Part shown: positions 10,598-21,540 of the stretch, one piece after another
Numbering within the stretch: position 1 is the first letter of the stretch
Layout of the letters: each line of letters opens with the position of its first letter
Assembly (NCBI RefSeq): GCF_910591885.1
Contig: NC_063271.1
Location: 16,795,001 to 16,859,000, forward strand
DNA from: Bombus terrestris
Taxonomy: Eukaryota > Arthropoda > Insecta > Hymenoptera > Apidae
Length of the DNA: 64,000 nucleotides
Direction: 5' to 3'
The notes under the pieces: generated by a model
What the model saw: only the letters and a program-made list of their open reading frames with translations
The model's database searches: none
Told to the model about the DNA's origin: nothing
Program-made: the position numbers and the translations under genes

Positions 10598-11904
10598 ATG
10601 GTTAATCCAAATGAAGATTCGTTACACGCCCCTAATCCCAATGAGAACTCGAGATATATGTATTTTTCTTTTCTTTTAGCTTAAAAGATTTCCTGTTTAT
10701 TGTCACATTAGAATGTCAGATTCTTTTGGCACACGAAGGCTTCGTAAATATCAGAAGGAATATAACGTGGAAAAATGTTGTTTTATTTTTAAAGTTCTAC
10801 GCTTCGCTACCTTTTTCCTAGTACGTTCGCTTTAGCAATAACACTGACTTTTTCGCCCGTTAAAAACGGATTACGCAGACGCGCTCACGCAGCACGTGCC
10901 CAGAGCGAATGTTGCGAGTCGATATTTTCTTTTGCGAATCGCTCTCGTTATTTCGTTGGAAGTGTTACCGTGCGGATATCAGACAGCCATTGGAAGTTAT
11001 TAGACGTTAAAATTTGGCGACAGCTTCGCGTATTCCACCAGTTTCTCGATATTCCCCTTCGAACCTACAAATTGCTTCCGTATCTCGCCAACAGCTAGTC
11101 CTCGTATCTTACGCAGACGTCGATTAGAAGTAGAATTTTCGATAAAATTTAAATTTCCCTTTTCAGTTCGTACTTCGATTTATGGACTCGTACATACGTT
11201 TTTCTCTTATATATTACGTGCATTTGCATATATATCTGTTTCTCTATCCCATGCGTCGTAGTTTTTGGATGAAACCAACAGCTTGTACACACGTGCAAGA
11301 TTTTATTTTTCGTGATAAATCGAACAAGAATATATTCTTTCGTGCTTCTTAATTGAGTGACATTACACCAGGTGAATAATGTACTCGAATAAACGATTTT
11401 TCTTAATACTTATAAATTACGCGACGCGTTAACATTCAATTAATTCATAAAGGAAAGCATGATAATTATATGAATCAACTTTAAGAAAATAAGTGTAATT
11501 TTTAATATTAAATAACGAATAATAGAAAAGATGGAATAAATAAGTTAACAATAAAATGATAAACAATACGCGTTTGCTTATTTACAAAAATCAAAATATA
11601 AGCAGCTTAAGTAACTCAATATTTTATGGAACGTTCTTCAAAATCAATAACTACATTGTGTTCTTTCCATTCGAAAAAATTCTGTAACGTAATTTCCGCA
11701 CTAAAGGACCTTGTATCGTAGCATTTTCGTCAGAGAATTTCAAATAATCTAGTTCTGCTTCGAAATCTTTTTATTACCTTTTTTTATTGCGCCTTTGAAT
11801 CCATCGAAAGATTTACATTAAAATTTTTACTTTGCCACTACTTTCTTTATGTCGCTGCATATCAATTATTTATTGAAGCTACTTCGTTCTAACGTGGCAA
11901 TCAT
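10598..11904. other. Intergenic DNA, no supported gene
   Basis: AT-rich with a slightly GC-richer stretch near 10,850-11,110. No recognisable coding exon, RNA gene or large repeat is visible. Confidence 0.45.
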
Positions 11905-11905
11905 T

Positions 11906-12145
11906 CTGAAACATCATAAAAACTTGGAAGGATATTTCAAGCAAAATTACAGGTTCACATTGGCAAAATGATTCTAACTTACTTGAAAATAGTTGCTTGA
12001 TTCAAGCAACTGTACACGTTAACAAAATAGTTTCAAGTAACTTGAAATTAGTTGCTTGATTCAGGTAACTTGACCAGTCTGAATCATCATAAAAACTTGG
12101 AAGGATATTTCAAGCAAAATTACAGATTCACATTGGTAAAATAAT
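11906..12145 (+). repeat. 173-bp-offset direct repeat with internal palindrome
   Basis: About 65 bp from 11,906 (TCTGAAACATCATAAAAACT onward) recurs from 12,079 with very few differences, an offset of 173 bp. Between them are recurring AGTTGCTTGATTCA phrases, including a perfect hairpin AGTTGCTTGA-T-TCAAGCAACT at 11,991-12,011. A third weak echo (GGTTCACATTGACAAAATGG) follows near 12,149-12,168. Confidence 0.85.
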
Positions 12146-12550
12146 AGGTTCACATTGACAAAATGGTTTCGAATTGCTTGAATTCAAATCGTTTGACGAA
12201 GCAACATGACTAATCTGAATAGTTTAATTGTCATCTTTATCCATGACTCGCATAGTCAATCGAGCCATTCGGAAATCACATTGACCAACTCCAAAATTGA
12301 AAAGTAGTGAAAAGTAATTACAAGTATCGCAAGTGGTGAGACAATATGCGATAAAAGTGAAAAGATGAGCGTGGCGTTAAGCTCTAAGGAACTAGAGGTT
12401 TTGTGAGAATCAATCGTGTATTTGGACGATGAAATTGCGAAATTATGAGATTGTCCAAAGATGAAGTTGGTCAATTTGACTTTCGCCAGGCTCGATCGTC
12501 ACTACGACAGTTCTCGCGTATCGAAACTATCTTGATGTTTGTGTCGACAG
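12146..12550. other. Sequence upstream of possible exon
   Basis: No recognised gene. Short overlapping frames (12,256-12,474 minus; 12,445-12,666 plus) are not supported. The last bases, TTTGTGTCGACAG at 12,538-12,550, could act as a splice acceptor or as a 5' leader for the exon that follows. Confidence 0.35.
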
Positions 12551-12715
12551 ATGAGACGAATGAGCGATCGTGGCGGAGAAGGATCAGGACCAGCTCCTCA
12601 GCTAGATGGCCGAAGAAATTCGGTCGTTACGATGGAAAGAGTGTCATCGACGTTGTTTGGCAGTAATCGTCAGTTGGACGTTATGGACAACATCGCAGAC
12701 CTAAAAGCGAGGAAG
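12551..12715 (+). CDS. Possible host coding exon, unidentified protein N-terminus
   Basis: I do not recognise this protein. A 55-codon stretch from ATG 12,551 (alternative start ATG 12,560, giving MSDRGGEG) runs open to AAG|GTAAGG. The putative donor GT is at 12,716-12,717 and the exon ends exactly on a codon boundary. The first half is Gly/Pro/Ser-rich and looks disordered; the end (MDNIADLKARK) could start a helix. GC and codon texture are higher than in the flanks. The next strong acceptor, a long pyrimidine run ending in AG at 12,985-12,986, joins in frame. It could also be a chance frame of 66 codons (12,539-12,739). Confidence 0.4.
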
Positions 12716-12986
12716 GTAAGGATCTTTCGTTTATTTTAGTCGCTCTATCTCCGCTAGTTTGCAGACTAAGAAAAACCGAGTTTAAAGTTGACGAACTTCT
12801 ATACGATCGTGCGAAGTTAAGATTTGAAAGAACCACATATTCGTTGCTCTCCAGGTATACAATTTTCATCGTATTATTTATTATTTTATTCTTTGTAACT
12901 TATAATTATTTACACATCATATCGTTCTTTATAACAATGTACGCATACGTGGATTCATCAATTACTTTTTTTTTCTTCTTTTTTAG

Positions 12987-13112
12987 ATGGAGTTAGAACA
13001 ATTATTAATTAGGCGAAAATTAACAGTTAAAATTACGGACGAATCGAGTCGCTATGGTTTTCATTCCTTGTTCGTCAGGAGCCTCGCTAAGGAAGCACGT
13101 CTTCGTCGGTGA
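12987..13112 (+). CDS. Possible second exon of the same unidentified gene
   Basis: A very pyrimidine-rich tract (about 12,965-12,984) ends in AG at 12,985-12,986, an excellent splice acceptor by rule. The sequence after it is open in the phase left by the preceding exon: 41 codons starting MELEQLLIRRKL and ending in TGA at 13,110-13,112. A GTGAAG at 13,109 could instead be a donor, which would extend the gene further right. The product would be a 96-residue protein if it stops here. I do not recognise it, and RNA evidence would be needed for either end. Confidence 0.25.
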   Translation: MELEQLLIRRKLTVKITDESSRYGFHSLFVRSLAKEARLRR

Positions 13113-14135
13113 AGCTTATAGCATGGTCGCGAAGAAGCTTATTTTTCAATTGGAATCATAAATTATTAAGCAATAACATAGAAATTTGCTTCATCCCGCG
13201 CTCAATCGCCAGGGACGTGTCGTAAACTCGGTATCTCCGCAGGGTAATTTGGAATTATATTACAGCGGTACAAGTTGCCGAACTTCCTCACCCGCAGAGA
13301 TATCGTGATCTTCTCGGAAAACTAACATCTCGTGTTAGTTCAAGTAGCGACCCATCCTTGCCAGTAGAAGGCGCGCCAAGAGCACGTGAAAGGCTGGTCA
13401 TGACACTCGCGGCATTCACACCTCGAACACAGAAAAAGATACTTGTTAACGTTCAAGCGGTTCAGATATTGATCAACTTTCGCGCGACACAAACGTTGTT
13501 CAAACTTGGAACGCTACAGGCATTTTTCAACTCTGTTACGAGCAAACTTATACATATTCATTGAAGACATACGAAAGAATACGCGCTGTATTCGTTATCA
13601 TGCGTTTTTTTTATTAGAGTTCAGACTTTTATGGATCGTCATTATTGGAACAGCAAGCGTTCAGTTCTGTTCTTCCCTACGTGCTCATAATCATGGCTGA
13701 TAACCGCCATTCGCTATATACATCGTTGGTATCGACGTCAAAGGATTAATACAGACAAATACGTCCGTACAATCCGATTTGATTGATTTTAGATTTTGCA
13801 TCAAACAGATTTCTATATAAACAGATAATTTCTGATTCTAAATATTTGTATTGCTTCTTCTTCAGCTTTGAAATCCTCTACAAACGCCTTTTATAGTCGT
13901 TCAACTTTTCAGCTCACAGAAAAGAACATTACGCGTATTCCTAGCAATCGCCCAAAGACTCGAACGTGTGCTTCGATAAAGCTCGCTTAACTTTCATCGA
14001 CACATCGATAACTTTGCGTTCCAAGATGTTATTACGCCCTAGAATCCCTAACATAATTTTAGAACCAGAATTTCTGTGCAAAACAATTCCATCGCTTTGT
14101 CACGTTTAACGGCTCAATCATCGAAACATGTATCA
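13113..14135. other. Intergenic DNA left of the retrotransposon
   Basis: No recognisable gene. A moderately GC-rich patch (13,240-13,420) contains a 68-codon frame (13,358-13,564) without recognisable content. The final bases are unique sequence, not satellite, so the element that follows has different kinds of DNA on its two sides. Confidence 0.45.
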
Positions 14136-14153
14136 TTTTTTTTTTTATTTATT

Positions 14154-14277
14154 AGAATATTTACAATCAATTCTCGTTGAAAATTTTCAGTAACTTAGTT
14201 TGGCGTGATACAATGACATGGATTATAATAGTTTTATATTGTTGGTTCTAGTAGAAACTAAGGATTTAATCTAGAGG
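14154..14277 (-). other. 3' UTR of the Jockey-like element
   Basis: This lies between the ORF2 stop (TAA, 14,280-14,278) and the AATAAA that directly precedes the A11 tail. It is AT-rich, non-coding and has no repeats. The close coupling of AATAAA to the tail is usual for elements of this group. Confidence 0.7.
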
Positions 14278-16516
14278 TTATTTTCTTTTTAGTCTGCGGA
14301 TCTGGTCCGTCGTGTCCAGTAGTTGGGTGACTAGTGGGTTGTGGTGGTTGTTCACTCTTGTGTTATATCTGCTTCTGAACTTGTGTATTTCATCTTTGAC
14401 TGTAGGTATCTTGAGGTCTCGGTGGATTGTTTCGTTGGTAACATACCAAGGTGCATTTAATAGGGATCTTAGCGTTTTCGATTGGAAGCGTTGGAGTATT
14501 TCAATGTTGGAATTACTTGCTGTTCCCCATAGTTGGATTCCGTAGGTCGAGACAGGTTTTATTACGGCCTTGTAGAGGGTTATTTTGTTCTGTATGTTTA
14601 GTTTGGAGCGTCGGCCCGTGAGCCAATAGAATTTTCTTAGTTTTTCCTTTAATTGCTTTGGATTTTGCTAGGATTTTAAGATGGAGTAGTATGGATGGGG
14701 TAGGATCTTTTTGATCTTGTAGAGTAGCCCTTCATGCCATACTTTGTCGAATGCTTGTTGGATGTCTAGGAATACCGCTGAACAGTATTTTTTCTTTTCA
14801 AGGGTTTGGCTGATCATGTGGGTTATGCGGTGGATTTGCTCTACTGTTGAGTGTTGTTTTCGGAAGCCGAATTGGTGGTCTGGGAGTGTTTTCAATTCTT
14901 CTAGGAGTAGGAGGAGACGATTCGTGAGCATCCTCTCGAATAGTTTAGACAGGGTAGGTAAAAGACTGATTGGGCGATAGGAGGTGGTTTCATATATTGG
15001 TTTACCGGGTTTAGGGATGAGGGTGATTAGTGAGATTTTCCAAGCCTTGGGAAAGTGTTGAAGGCGGAGGATAGCGTTAAAGATTGATGCGATGAGTGCA
15101 ATCCCTTTTATGGGAAGTTCCTTGATTGCTTTATTTCCTATTAGGTCGTGACCTGCTGCTTTCTTGGGGTTTAGGCGACTGATTGCTTCTATAATCTCTG
15201 CAGAAGTGAAGGGTTCAATAGGAGGGGACATTTGGAAGGGAGTGTGCAGGTATTCGGTAACGTCTGCAGCAGCTACGGAGGAATGGGGTTTGAATACTTC
15301 AGACAAGTGTTTGGCAAATAGGTTGGCTTTTTCTATAGGGCTACGCGCCCATCCGCCTTGCGGGCGGCCGATTGGAGGTATTATTTGTGGGGGGCGCGTG
15401 AGTTTCCTGGAGGCCTTCCATAGTGAGTAGTTGGAGTCGGCTGTGGGGGACAAGCTGGCGAGATATTTGTGAAAACAATCATTATTGTAGTTTTTTATGG
15501 TTTTGAATAGTTTTCTAGTTGCGTTGTTTAGTATGCGTTTGTCCTCCGGTGTTCTATGGGTCTGCCATACTCTTCTTAGTCTACGTTTTTCTGCTATTTG
15601 TTTTTAATATGTACTGGGGATATTCGTGTTTGCTGATGGACGTTATTGCCGGTGTGGAGAAGCGGATATCGTTTATTATGCTCGTGTTTAGGTATTCCGT
15701 AGCTGCTTCGATTTCTTCGTTGGTTTTTAGTGAAGTTGAGGCTGAAGTTGTGTGTGTGAAGATTTCTCTAAAGAGCTGCCAGTTGGTGTGTTGGTTATGA
15801 ATGGAGCCATTAGGTGTATTCTCGATGATAGTTGAACTGATTGTTACTATCACGGGGGAATGGTCAGAGGAGAGATCAGCCGAGGAATTGATTTGGACGT
15901 GTCTTGACGAGATATTTTTAGTTATGAGGAAATCAAGGAGATCGGGTATTTTGTTTGTGTCGGTGGGCCAGTGTGTGGGTTCGTATGTGGTAAGGTAGTT
16001 GAGGTTATTGGTTATTATGCTGTTGAGGAGGTTTTTGCCTCTTACTGTAACCAGTCTGCTGCCCCATTGGGTGTGTTTGGCGTTGTAGTCTCCTCCGGCT
16101 ATGAATTTATTGCCCAGGGTGTCCAGGAAGTTGTCGAAGTCTTCTTTGGCGATGGAGTGTCTGGGAGGGCAGTATACAGCTGAAGTGGTGATTGTACCAT
16201 GACAGTCTTCTATTGCTACGTTTGTTGCTTGGAGGTAGTCTTTCTGGAATGGTGGAAGTTCGTAGTGCTTGATGTTTGATTTGATTATGATTCCGGTGCC
16301 GCTGTGGGCCTTTCCGCTGGGGTGTTGGGTGTGGTAGAACTTGTATCCGTTTATGTTCAGGTAGTTTTTGTCGGTGAAGTGGGGTTCAGATATGAGCATT
16401 ATGTCGATTAGCTGGTGTTTTAGGAAGAGTTCTAGCTCAAGTTTGCGTTGCGCTAGACCGTTGGCATTCCACAGAGCTATGCGTCTTGGTTTTATTTTGT
16501 GTCGGGGCGTATTAAT
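14278..16516 (-). pseudogene. Retrotransposon ORF2: AP-endonuclease / reverse transcriptase, broken
   Basis: ORF2 of a Jockey-like LINE normally nicks target DNA and reverse-transcribes the element RNA. The endonuclease is intact by motif: WNANG (16,471-16,457), SEP, YCPP, GGDYNAKH, the DLLD segment and SSDH are all visible. No ATG precedes WNANG; the frame opens at 16,516 and overlaps the end of ORF1. A T5 run at 15,601-15,605 marks a one-base frameshift into the RT frame. The RT keeps the GHD, SYRPISLL and HQFGFR segments and motif A (FLDIQQAFDKVWH), then stops at TAG 14,670-14,668. The continuing frame (14,667-14,278) is the normal C-terminal region (TGRRSKL, YGIQLWGTA). Motif B (GVPQGS type) and motif C (YADD type) are missing, an estimated loss of about 0.5 kb. 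Confidence 0.92.
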
Positions 16517-17746
16517 TTATCCATGATGAGTGTTAATAGCGATAGCAAATTGTTTATTTGCTCTGATTGTTTCTCCATTAGCTTTTCAAGTGATGTTGTC
16601 TGTATTAGGTGAGGTGGGGGCACTATTTTGGGGAGGATCCCTGTGGCTATTTGGTGTATTTCGAGTGCCTTGTACCGCTTGGGCATAGGAGTTTGAGGGA
16701 GTGGTGAGTTTGATAGGGCTGGGTGTTTGATTGGTTGGGGGGATTGGGGTAAAGGTGAATTTCGGCGAGCTGGGTGTTTGGTAATTTACCTCTTTTGTTC
16801 TAAGTTTGGGGTATTTGCTTGAGTACAGAGTTTTGTAGGCTGAGCAGCCTTTGTAGTTGGCAGGATGGTCACCTTGACAGTGGATGCACTTCGCTGGGGT
16901 TTCCGGTGATTTCCTGCATTGGTCGGTGGGGTGTGTTCCTGCACATTTGACGCAGCGGAAGGTATGGTTGCAGTATTTCTGCGTGTGTCCGTATCTTTGG
17001 CACCTTTTGCATTGCACTATCTCCTTTTTGGTTTGCGGTGGTTCGAATTTTACGATGGCGTTCATTAGGCGGCTGATGTTGTAGATTTCCTTGTTGTTGG
17101 GTTTCTGTTTTAAATCGATGAAAAATAGGGATAGCAGGTCTTTTGTGACTCTATGCCTTATGTTGCTAACATTGGTGACTTCATGGCCGAGTTTCGATAG
17201 TTCTATTTTTAGTTCGTCGATGTCTGCGGAGTGGTGGATGTTTCGTAGCACCACCCGAAAAGGTCTTTCTTCTTTGAGTTTGTAGGTGTGGAAATTGGCG
17301 TTCAGGGCCCTAAGTGTCTTGGTGAGCTTCCTGTAGGCTTCTGGATTTGTCGGCAGGATTTTTACTTGGTTGTTGGTTATCTTCAGGTTGTAGTCCTCCT
17401 TGGAGATATCTCTCTCTAAGGACTTGATCATTGTCTGGATGTCGATGACATCATTAACAAATATTGGTGGGGGAGGGGGGCTTCTCTGTGCTTGTTGGTA
17501 TGGTGGCGGGCCTGCGATTTCCATGGCGTCGTTTGAGGATTCTAGTATTGCGAACATATTGTGGGTGTTGATTTGTGTTGTTTGCTGTTGGTTTGAGATT
17601 GTGTTTGGTGATTCAATTTTGCGTTTTTTCGCCTTATTGGCGTCGCTGGCGCGTGGGGATCTGCTGCACTTCTGCCACGGGGGGAGTAGTGCGGGGTAGT
17701 TGAAAGTTTGCGTGGGCGAGCCTGGTGGTGATTGCTGGGCCATCAT
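16492..17746 (-). pseudogene. Retrotransposon ORF1: Gag-like zinc-knuckle protein, frameshifted
   Basis: This is a nucleic-acid-binding Gag-like protein that would package the element RNA. The first 386 codons (17,746-16,586) show a Pro/Gln-rich N-terminus, a basic KKRK patch near residue 40, a pre-knuckle domain at about 160-235 (PFRVVLRN, IRHRVTKD), then three CCHC knuckles at 246-301 (CKRCQRYGHTQKYC, CVKCAGTHPTDQC, CIHCQGDHP...GC). SYAQAVQGT near residue 353 is typical of the tail. The expected Leu-rich C-terminus (LEKLMEKQ, NNLLSLLTLIMDKL) lies in another frame at 16,686-16,492, so a net one-base insertion or two-base deletion occurred between about 16,600 and 16,690. Its end overlaps the start of ORF2 by about 25 bp. 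Confidence 0.9.
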
Positions 17747-17897
17747 CGAGCTAGCTATTTCAATATAAATAACTAGTCGTGAGGCTATGAGGTAAGGTTT
17801 GGGTAGGGGTTAGATGCGTTAGGGATTTTCTTCTCTCTGGCGGATAGGAAGCACTTCGGAGGATAGGAGCACGTTGTGTTCACTTTCGACGGTTGGG
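17747..17897 (-). other. 5' leader of the Jockey-like element
   Basis: About 150 bp from the satellite junction to the ORF1 ATG (17,746; a second ATG follows immediately). It has higher GC than the surroundings and no open frame. Such elements carry an internal promoter here, but no motif can be assigned with confidence. Confidence 0.55.
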
Positions 17898-17937
17898 TTA
17901 TAACGTATAACGTTACATGGTGTTACCATATAACGAA
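17895..17937. repeat. First isolated satellite monomers
   Basis: GGTTATAACGTATAACGTT followed by a CATGGTGTTACCATATAACG stretch is one and a third satellite units of the block I kind. It lies against the retrotransposon 5' end and is cut off from the main array by the spacer that follows. Confidence 0.85.
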
Positions 17938-18000
17938 TAATTATCGTACAATAATCGTACATTTTTCTATACAAAAATTCCGGTTTCATATTTACATACC
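17938..18000. other. Non-satellite spacer inside the array edge
   Basis: About 63 bp (ATTATCGTACAATAATCGTA and on to TTTACATACC) do not fit the 30-bp unit. A short internal repetition (ATCGTACA twice) is visible. It could be a degraded monomer or inserted DNA. Confidence 0.6.
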
Positions 18001-20164
18001 TTTTACTATTACGTAATAACGTATAACGTTGTATATTGTTACGTTATAACGTATAATGTTATATAGTATTACCATATATCGTATAACGTTACATACCATT
18101 ACGTAATAACGTATAACGTTGTATATTCTTACGTTACATCGTATAACGATATATAGTATAACCACATAACGTATAACGATATATATTATAACCATATAAC
18201 GTATGGCGATATATACTATTACGTAATAACGTATAACGTTATACAATGTTACGTTATAACGTACAACGTTATATACTGTTACTATATAACGTATAAAGTT
18301 ATATACTATTATGTAATAACGTATAACGTTACATGGTATTACCATATCACGTATAACGTTGTGTATTATTACCATACAACGTACAACGATACATACTAGT
18401 ACGTAATAACGTATAATGTTATGTATTATTACCATATAAGGTATAACGATATATACTATTACGTAATAACGTATCACGTTGCATACTATTACGTAATAAC
18501 GTATAACGTTATATACTATTACGTAGTAACGCATAACGTTATATAGTATCACTATATCACGTATAACGTTGTATATTATTACCATATAACGTATAACGTT
18601 ATATACTATTACGTAATAACGTATACCGTTATATAGTATTTCCATTTCACGTATAACGTTGTATAATATTACTATATAACGTATAACGTTTTATATTATC
18701 ACGATATAACGTACAACGATATATACTATAACGTATTAACGTATAACGTTGTATACTGTTACGTAATAACGCATAACGTTATATACTATTACGTAGTAAC
18801 GTATAACGTTATATACTATTATGTAATAACGTATAACGTTACATGGTATTACCATATCACGTATAACGTTGTGTATTATTACCATACAACGTACAACGAT
18901 ACATACTAGTACGTAATAACGTATAACGTTATGTATTATTACCATATAAGGTATAACGATATATACTATTACGTAATAACGTATCACGTTGTATACTATT
19001 ACGTAGTAACGTATAACGTTATATAGTATCACTATATCACGTATAACGTTGTGTAATATTACCATATAACGTACAACGATATATACTAGTACGTAATAAC
19101 GTATAACGTTATGTATTATTGCCATATAAGGTATAACGATGTATACTATTACGTAATAACGTATCACGATGTATACTAATACGTAATAACGTATAACGTT
19201 ATATAGTATCACTATATCACGTATAACGTTGTATGTTATTACCATTAAACGTATATCGTTATATACTATTACGTATTAACGTATAGCGTTATGTAGAATT
19301 ACCATATCACGTATAAAGTTGCATATTATTACCATATAGCCTATAACGTTATATACTATTACGTAATAACGTATAACGTTATATAGTATTACCATATAAC
19401 GTATAACGATACATACTATTACGTATTAACGTATAACGTTATATACGATTACGTAATAACGTATAACGTTATATGGTATTACCATATCACGTATAACGTT
19501 ATATAGTATTACCATATAACGTATAACGATATATACTATTACGTATTAACGTATAACGTTATATACGATTACGTAATAACGTATAACGTTATATGGTATT
19601 ACCATATCATGTATAAAGTTGCATATTACTACCATATAACCTATAAAGTCATGTACTATTACGTAATAACGTATAACGTTATATAGTATTACCATATTAC
19701 GTGTAACGTTATATAGTATTACGGTATAACGTAAAACGATATATACTATTACGTATTAACGTATAACGTTATATTCTATTACGTAATAACGTATAACGTT
19801 ATTGACTATTAAGCAGTAACGTATAACGTTATATAGTATCACTATATCACGTATAACGTTGTATATTATTACCATTAAACGTATATCGTTATATACTATT
19901 ACGTATTAACGTATAACTTTATGTAGAATTACCATATCACGTATAAAATTGCATATTATTACCATATAGCCTATAACGTTATATACTATTACGTAATAAC
20001 GTATAACGTTATATAGTATTACCATATTACGTATAACGTTATATAGTATTACGATAAAACGTAAAACGATATGTACTATTACGTATTAACGTATAACGTT
20101 ATATACTATTACGTAATAACGTATAACGTTATGTCGAATTACCATATCACTTATAACGTTGTAT

Positions 20165-20262
20165 ATTATATCCTATATTATATTATATCCATATAGTAGT
20201 ATATTATAAATATACTATAGTAGTATATTATATCCTATAGTATATTATATCCATATATCCTA
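20165..20262. other. Irregular insert in satellite block I
   Basis: Near 20,165-20,262 the 30-bp pattern is lost for about 100 bp. The sequence has no CpG and consists of TATATTATATCC-type phrases (ATATCCATATA, TAGTAGTATATTATA). It looks like a locally expanded fragment of the monomer sub-sequence TATATTATTA...TATCC, or slippage, after which the array resumes in another phase. Confidence 0.75.
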
Positions 20263-21000
20263 TAACGTTATATACCCTTACGTAATAACTAATAGCGTTA
20301 TGTAGTATTACCATATCACGTATAACGTTGTATGTTATTACCATATAACGTACGACGTTATAAACTGTTACATAATAACGTATATCGTTATATAGTATTA
20401 CGTAATAACGTATAACGTTATATGGTATTACCATATCACGTATAACGTTGTATACTCTTACTATATAACGTATAACGTTATATACTATTACGTAATAACG
20501 TATAACGTTATATACGATTACATAGTAACGAATAACGTTATATACTATTACGTAATAACGTATAACGTTATAAGGTATTACCATATCACGTATAACGTTG
20601 TATATTATTACTATATAACGTATAACGTTATATACTATTACGAAATAACGTATAACGTTATATGGTTTTACCATATCGCGTATAACGTTGTGTATTATTA
20701 CCATATAACGAATAAACGGTATATACTATTACGTATAACGTTTAACATTATATAGCATTACACTATAACGTATAACGTTATGTCGTATTACCATATCACC
20801 TATAACGTTGTATATTATTACCATATATCCTATAATGTTATATACTCTTACGTAATAACTTATAGCGTTATGTAGTATTACCATATCACGTATAACGTTA
20901 TATAGTATTACCATAGAACGTATAACGATATATACTATTACGTATTAACGTATAACGCTATATACTATTACGTAATAACGTATAACGTTATATGGTATTA

Positions 21001-21540
21001 CCATATTACGTATAACGTTATATAGTATTACGATATAACGTAAAAAGGTATATACTATTACGTAATAACGTATAACGTTATGTACTATTACGTAATAACG
21101 TATAACGTTATGTACTATTACGTAATAACGTATAACGTTATATACTATTACGTAATAACGTATAACGTTATATACTATAACGTAATAACGTATAACGTTC
21201 TGTACTATTACATAATATCGTATAACGTTATATACTATTACGTAATAACGTATAACTTTATATAGTATTACCATATTACGTATAACGTTATATAGTATTA
21301 CGATATAACGTAAAAAGGTATATACTATTACGTAATAACGTATAACGTTATGTACTATTACGTAATAACGTATAACGTTATGTACTATTACGTAATAACG
21401 TATAACGTTATATACTATTACGTAATAACGTATAACGTTATATACTATAACGTAATAACGTATAACGTTGTATACTATTACGTAATAACTTATCACGTTA
21501 TATACTATTACGTAATAACGTTTAACGTTATATAGTATTA
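21001..21540. repeat. Tandem 270-bp duplication (9 monomers)
   Basis: The segment starting at about 21,001 repeats from about 21,271 with very few differences, including the private variant GTAAAAAGGTATAT (21,041 and 21,311). The offset is exactly 270 bp. Confidence 0.85.

Larger units (their letters stand above)
14136..17897 (-). mobile_element. Jockey-clade non-LTR retrotransposon, internally deleted
   Basis: The element is read right to left. It has a 5' leader of about 150 bp (17,897-17,747), ORF1 (Gag-like), ORF2 (endonuclease plus reverse transcriptase), a 3' UTR of about 125 bp, an AATAAA signal (minus strand, 14,153-14,148) and a poly(A) tail seen as T11 at 14,136-14,146. At about 3.76 kb it is shorter than typical Jockey elements (about 4.5-5 kb), which fits the internal RT deletion. 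The 5' end abuts the satellite directly, while the 3' side is unique DNA. No target-site duplication is recognisable. Two frameshifts and one deletion make it non-autonomous. Confidence 0.9.

Noticed and set aside
1..14135. tRNA, rRNA or snRNA genes
   Set aside because: I found no cloverleaf-like sequence with A and B boxes and no recognisable rRNA or snRNA segment by reading. A dedicated RNA search was not possible.
14744..17699. Plus-strand frames across the retrotransposon (64-99 codons)
   Set aside because: They are antisense shadows of ORF1 and ORF2, which carry clear domain motifs.
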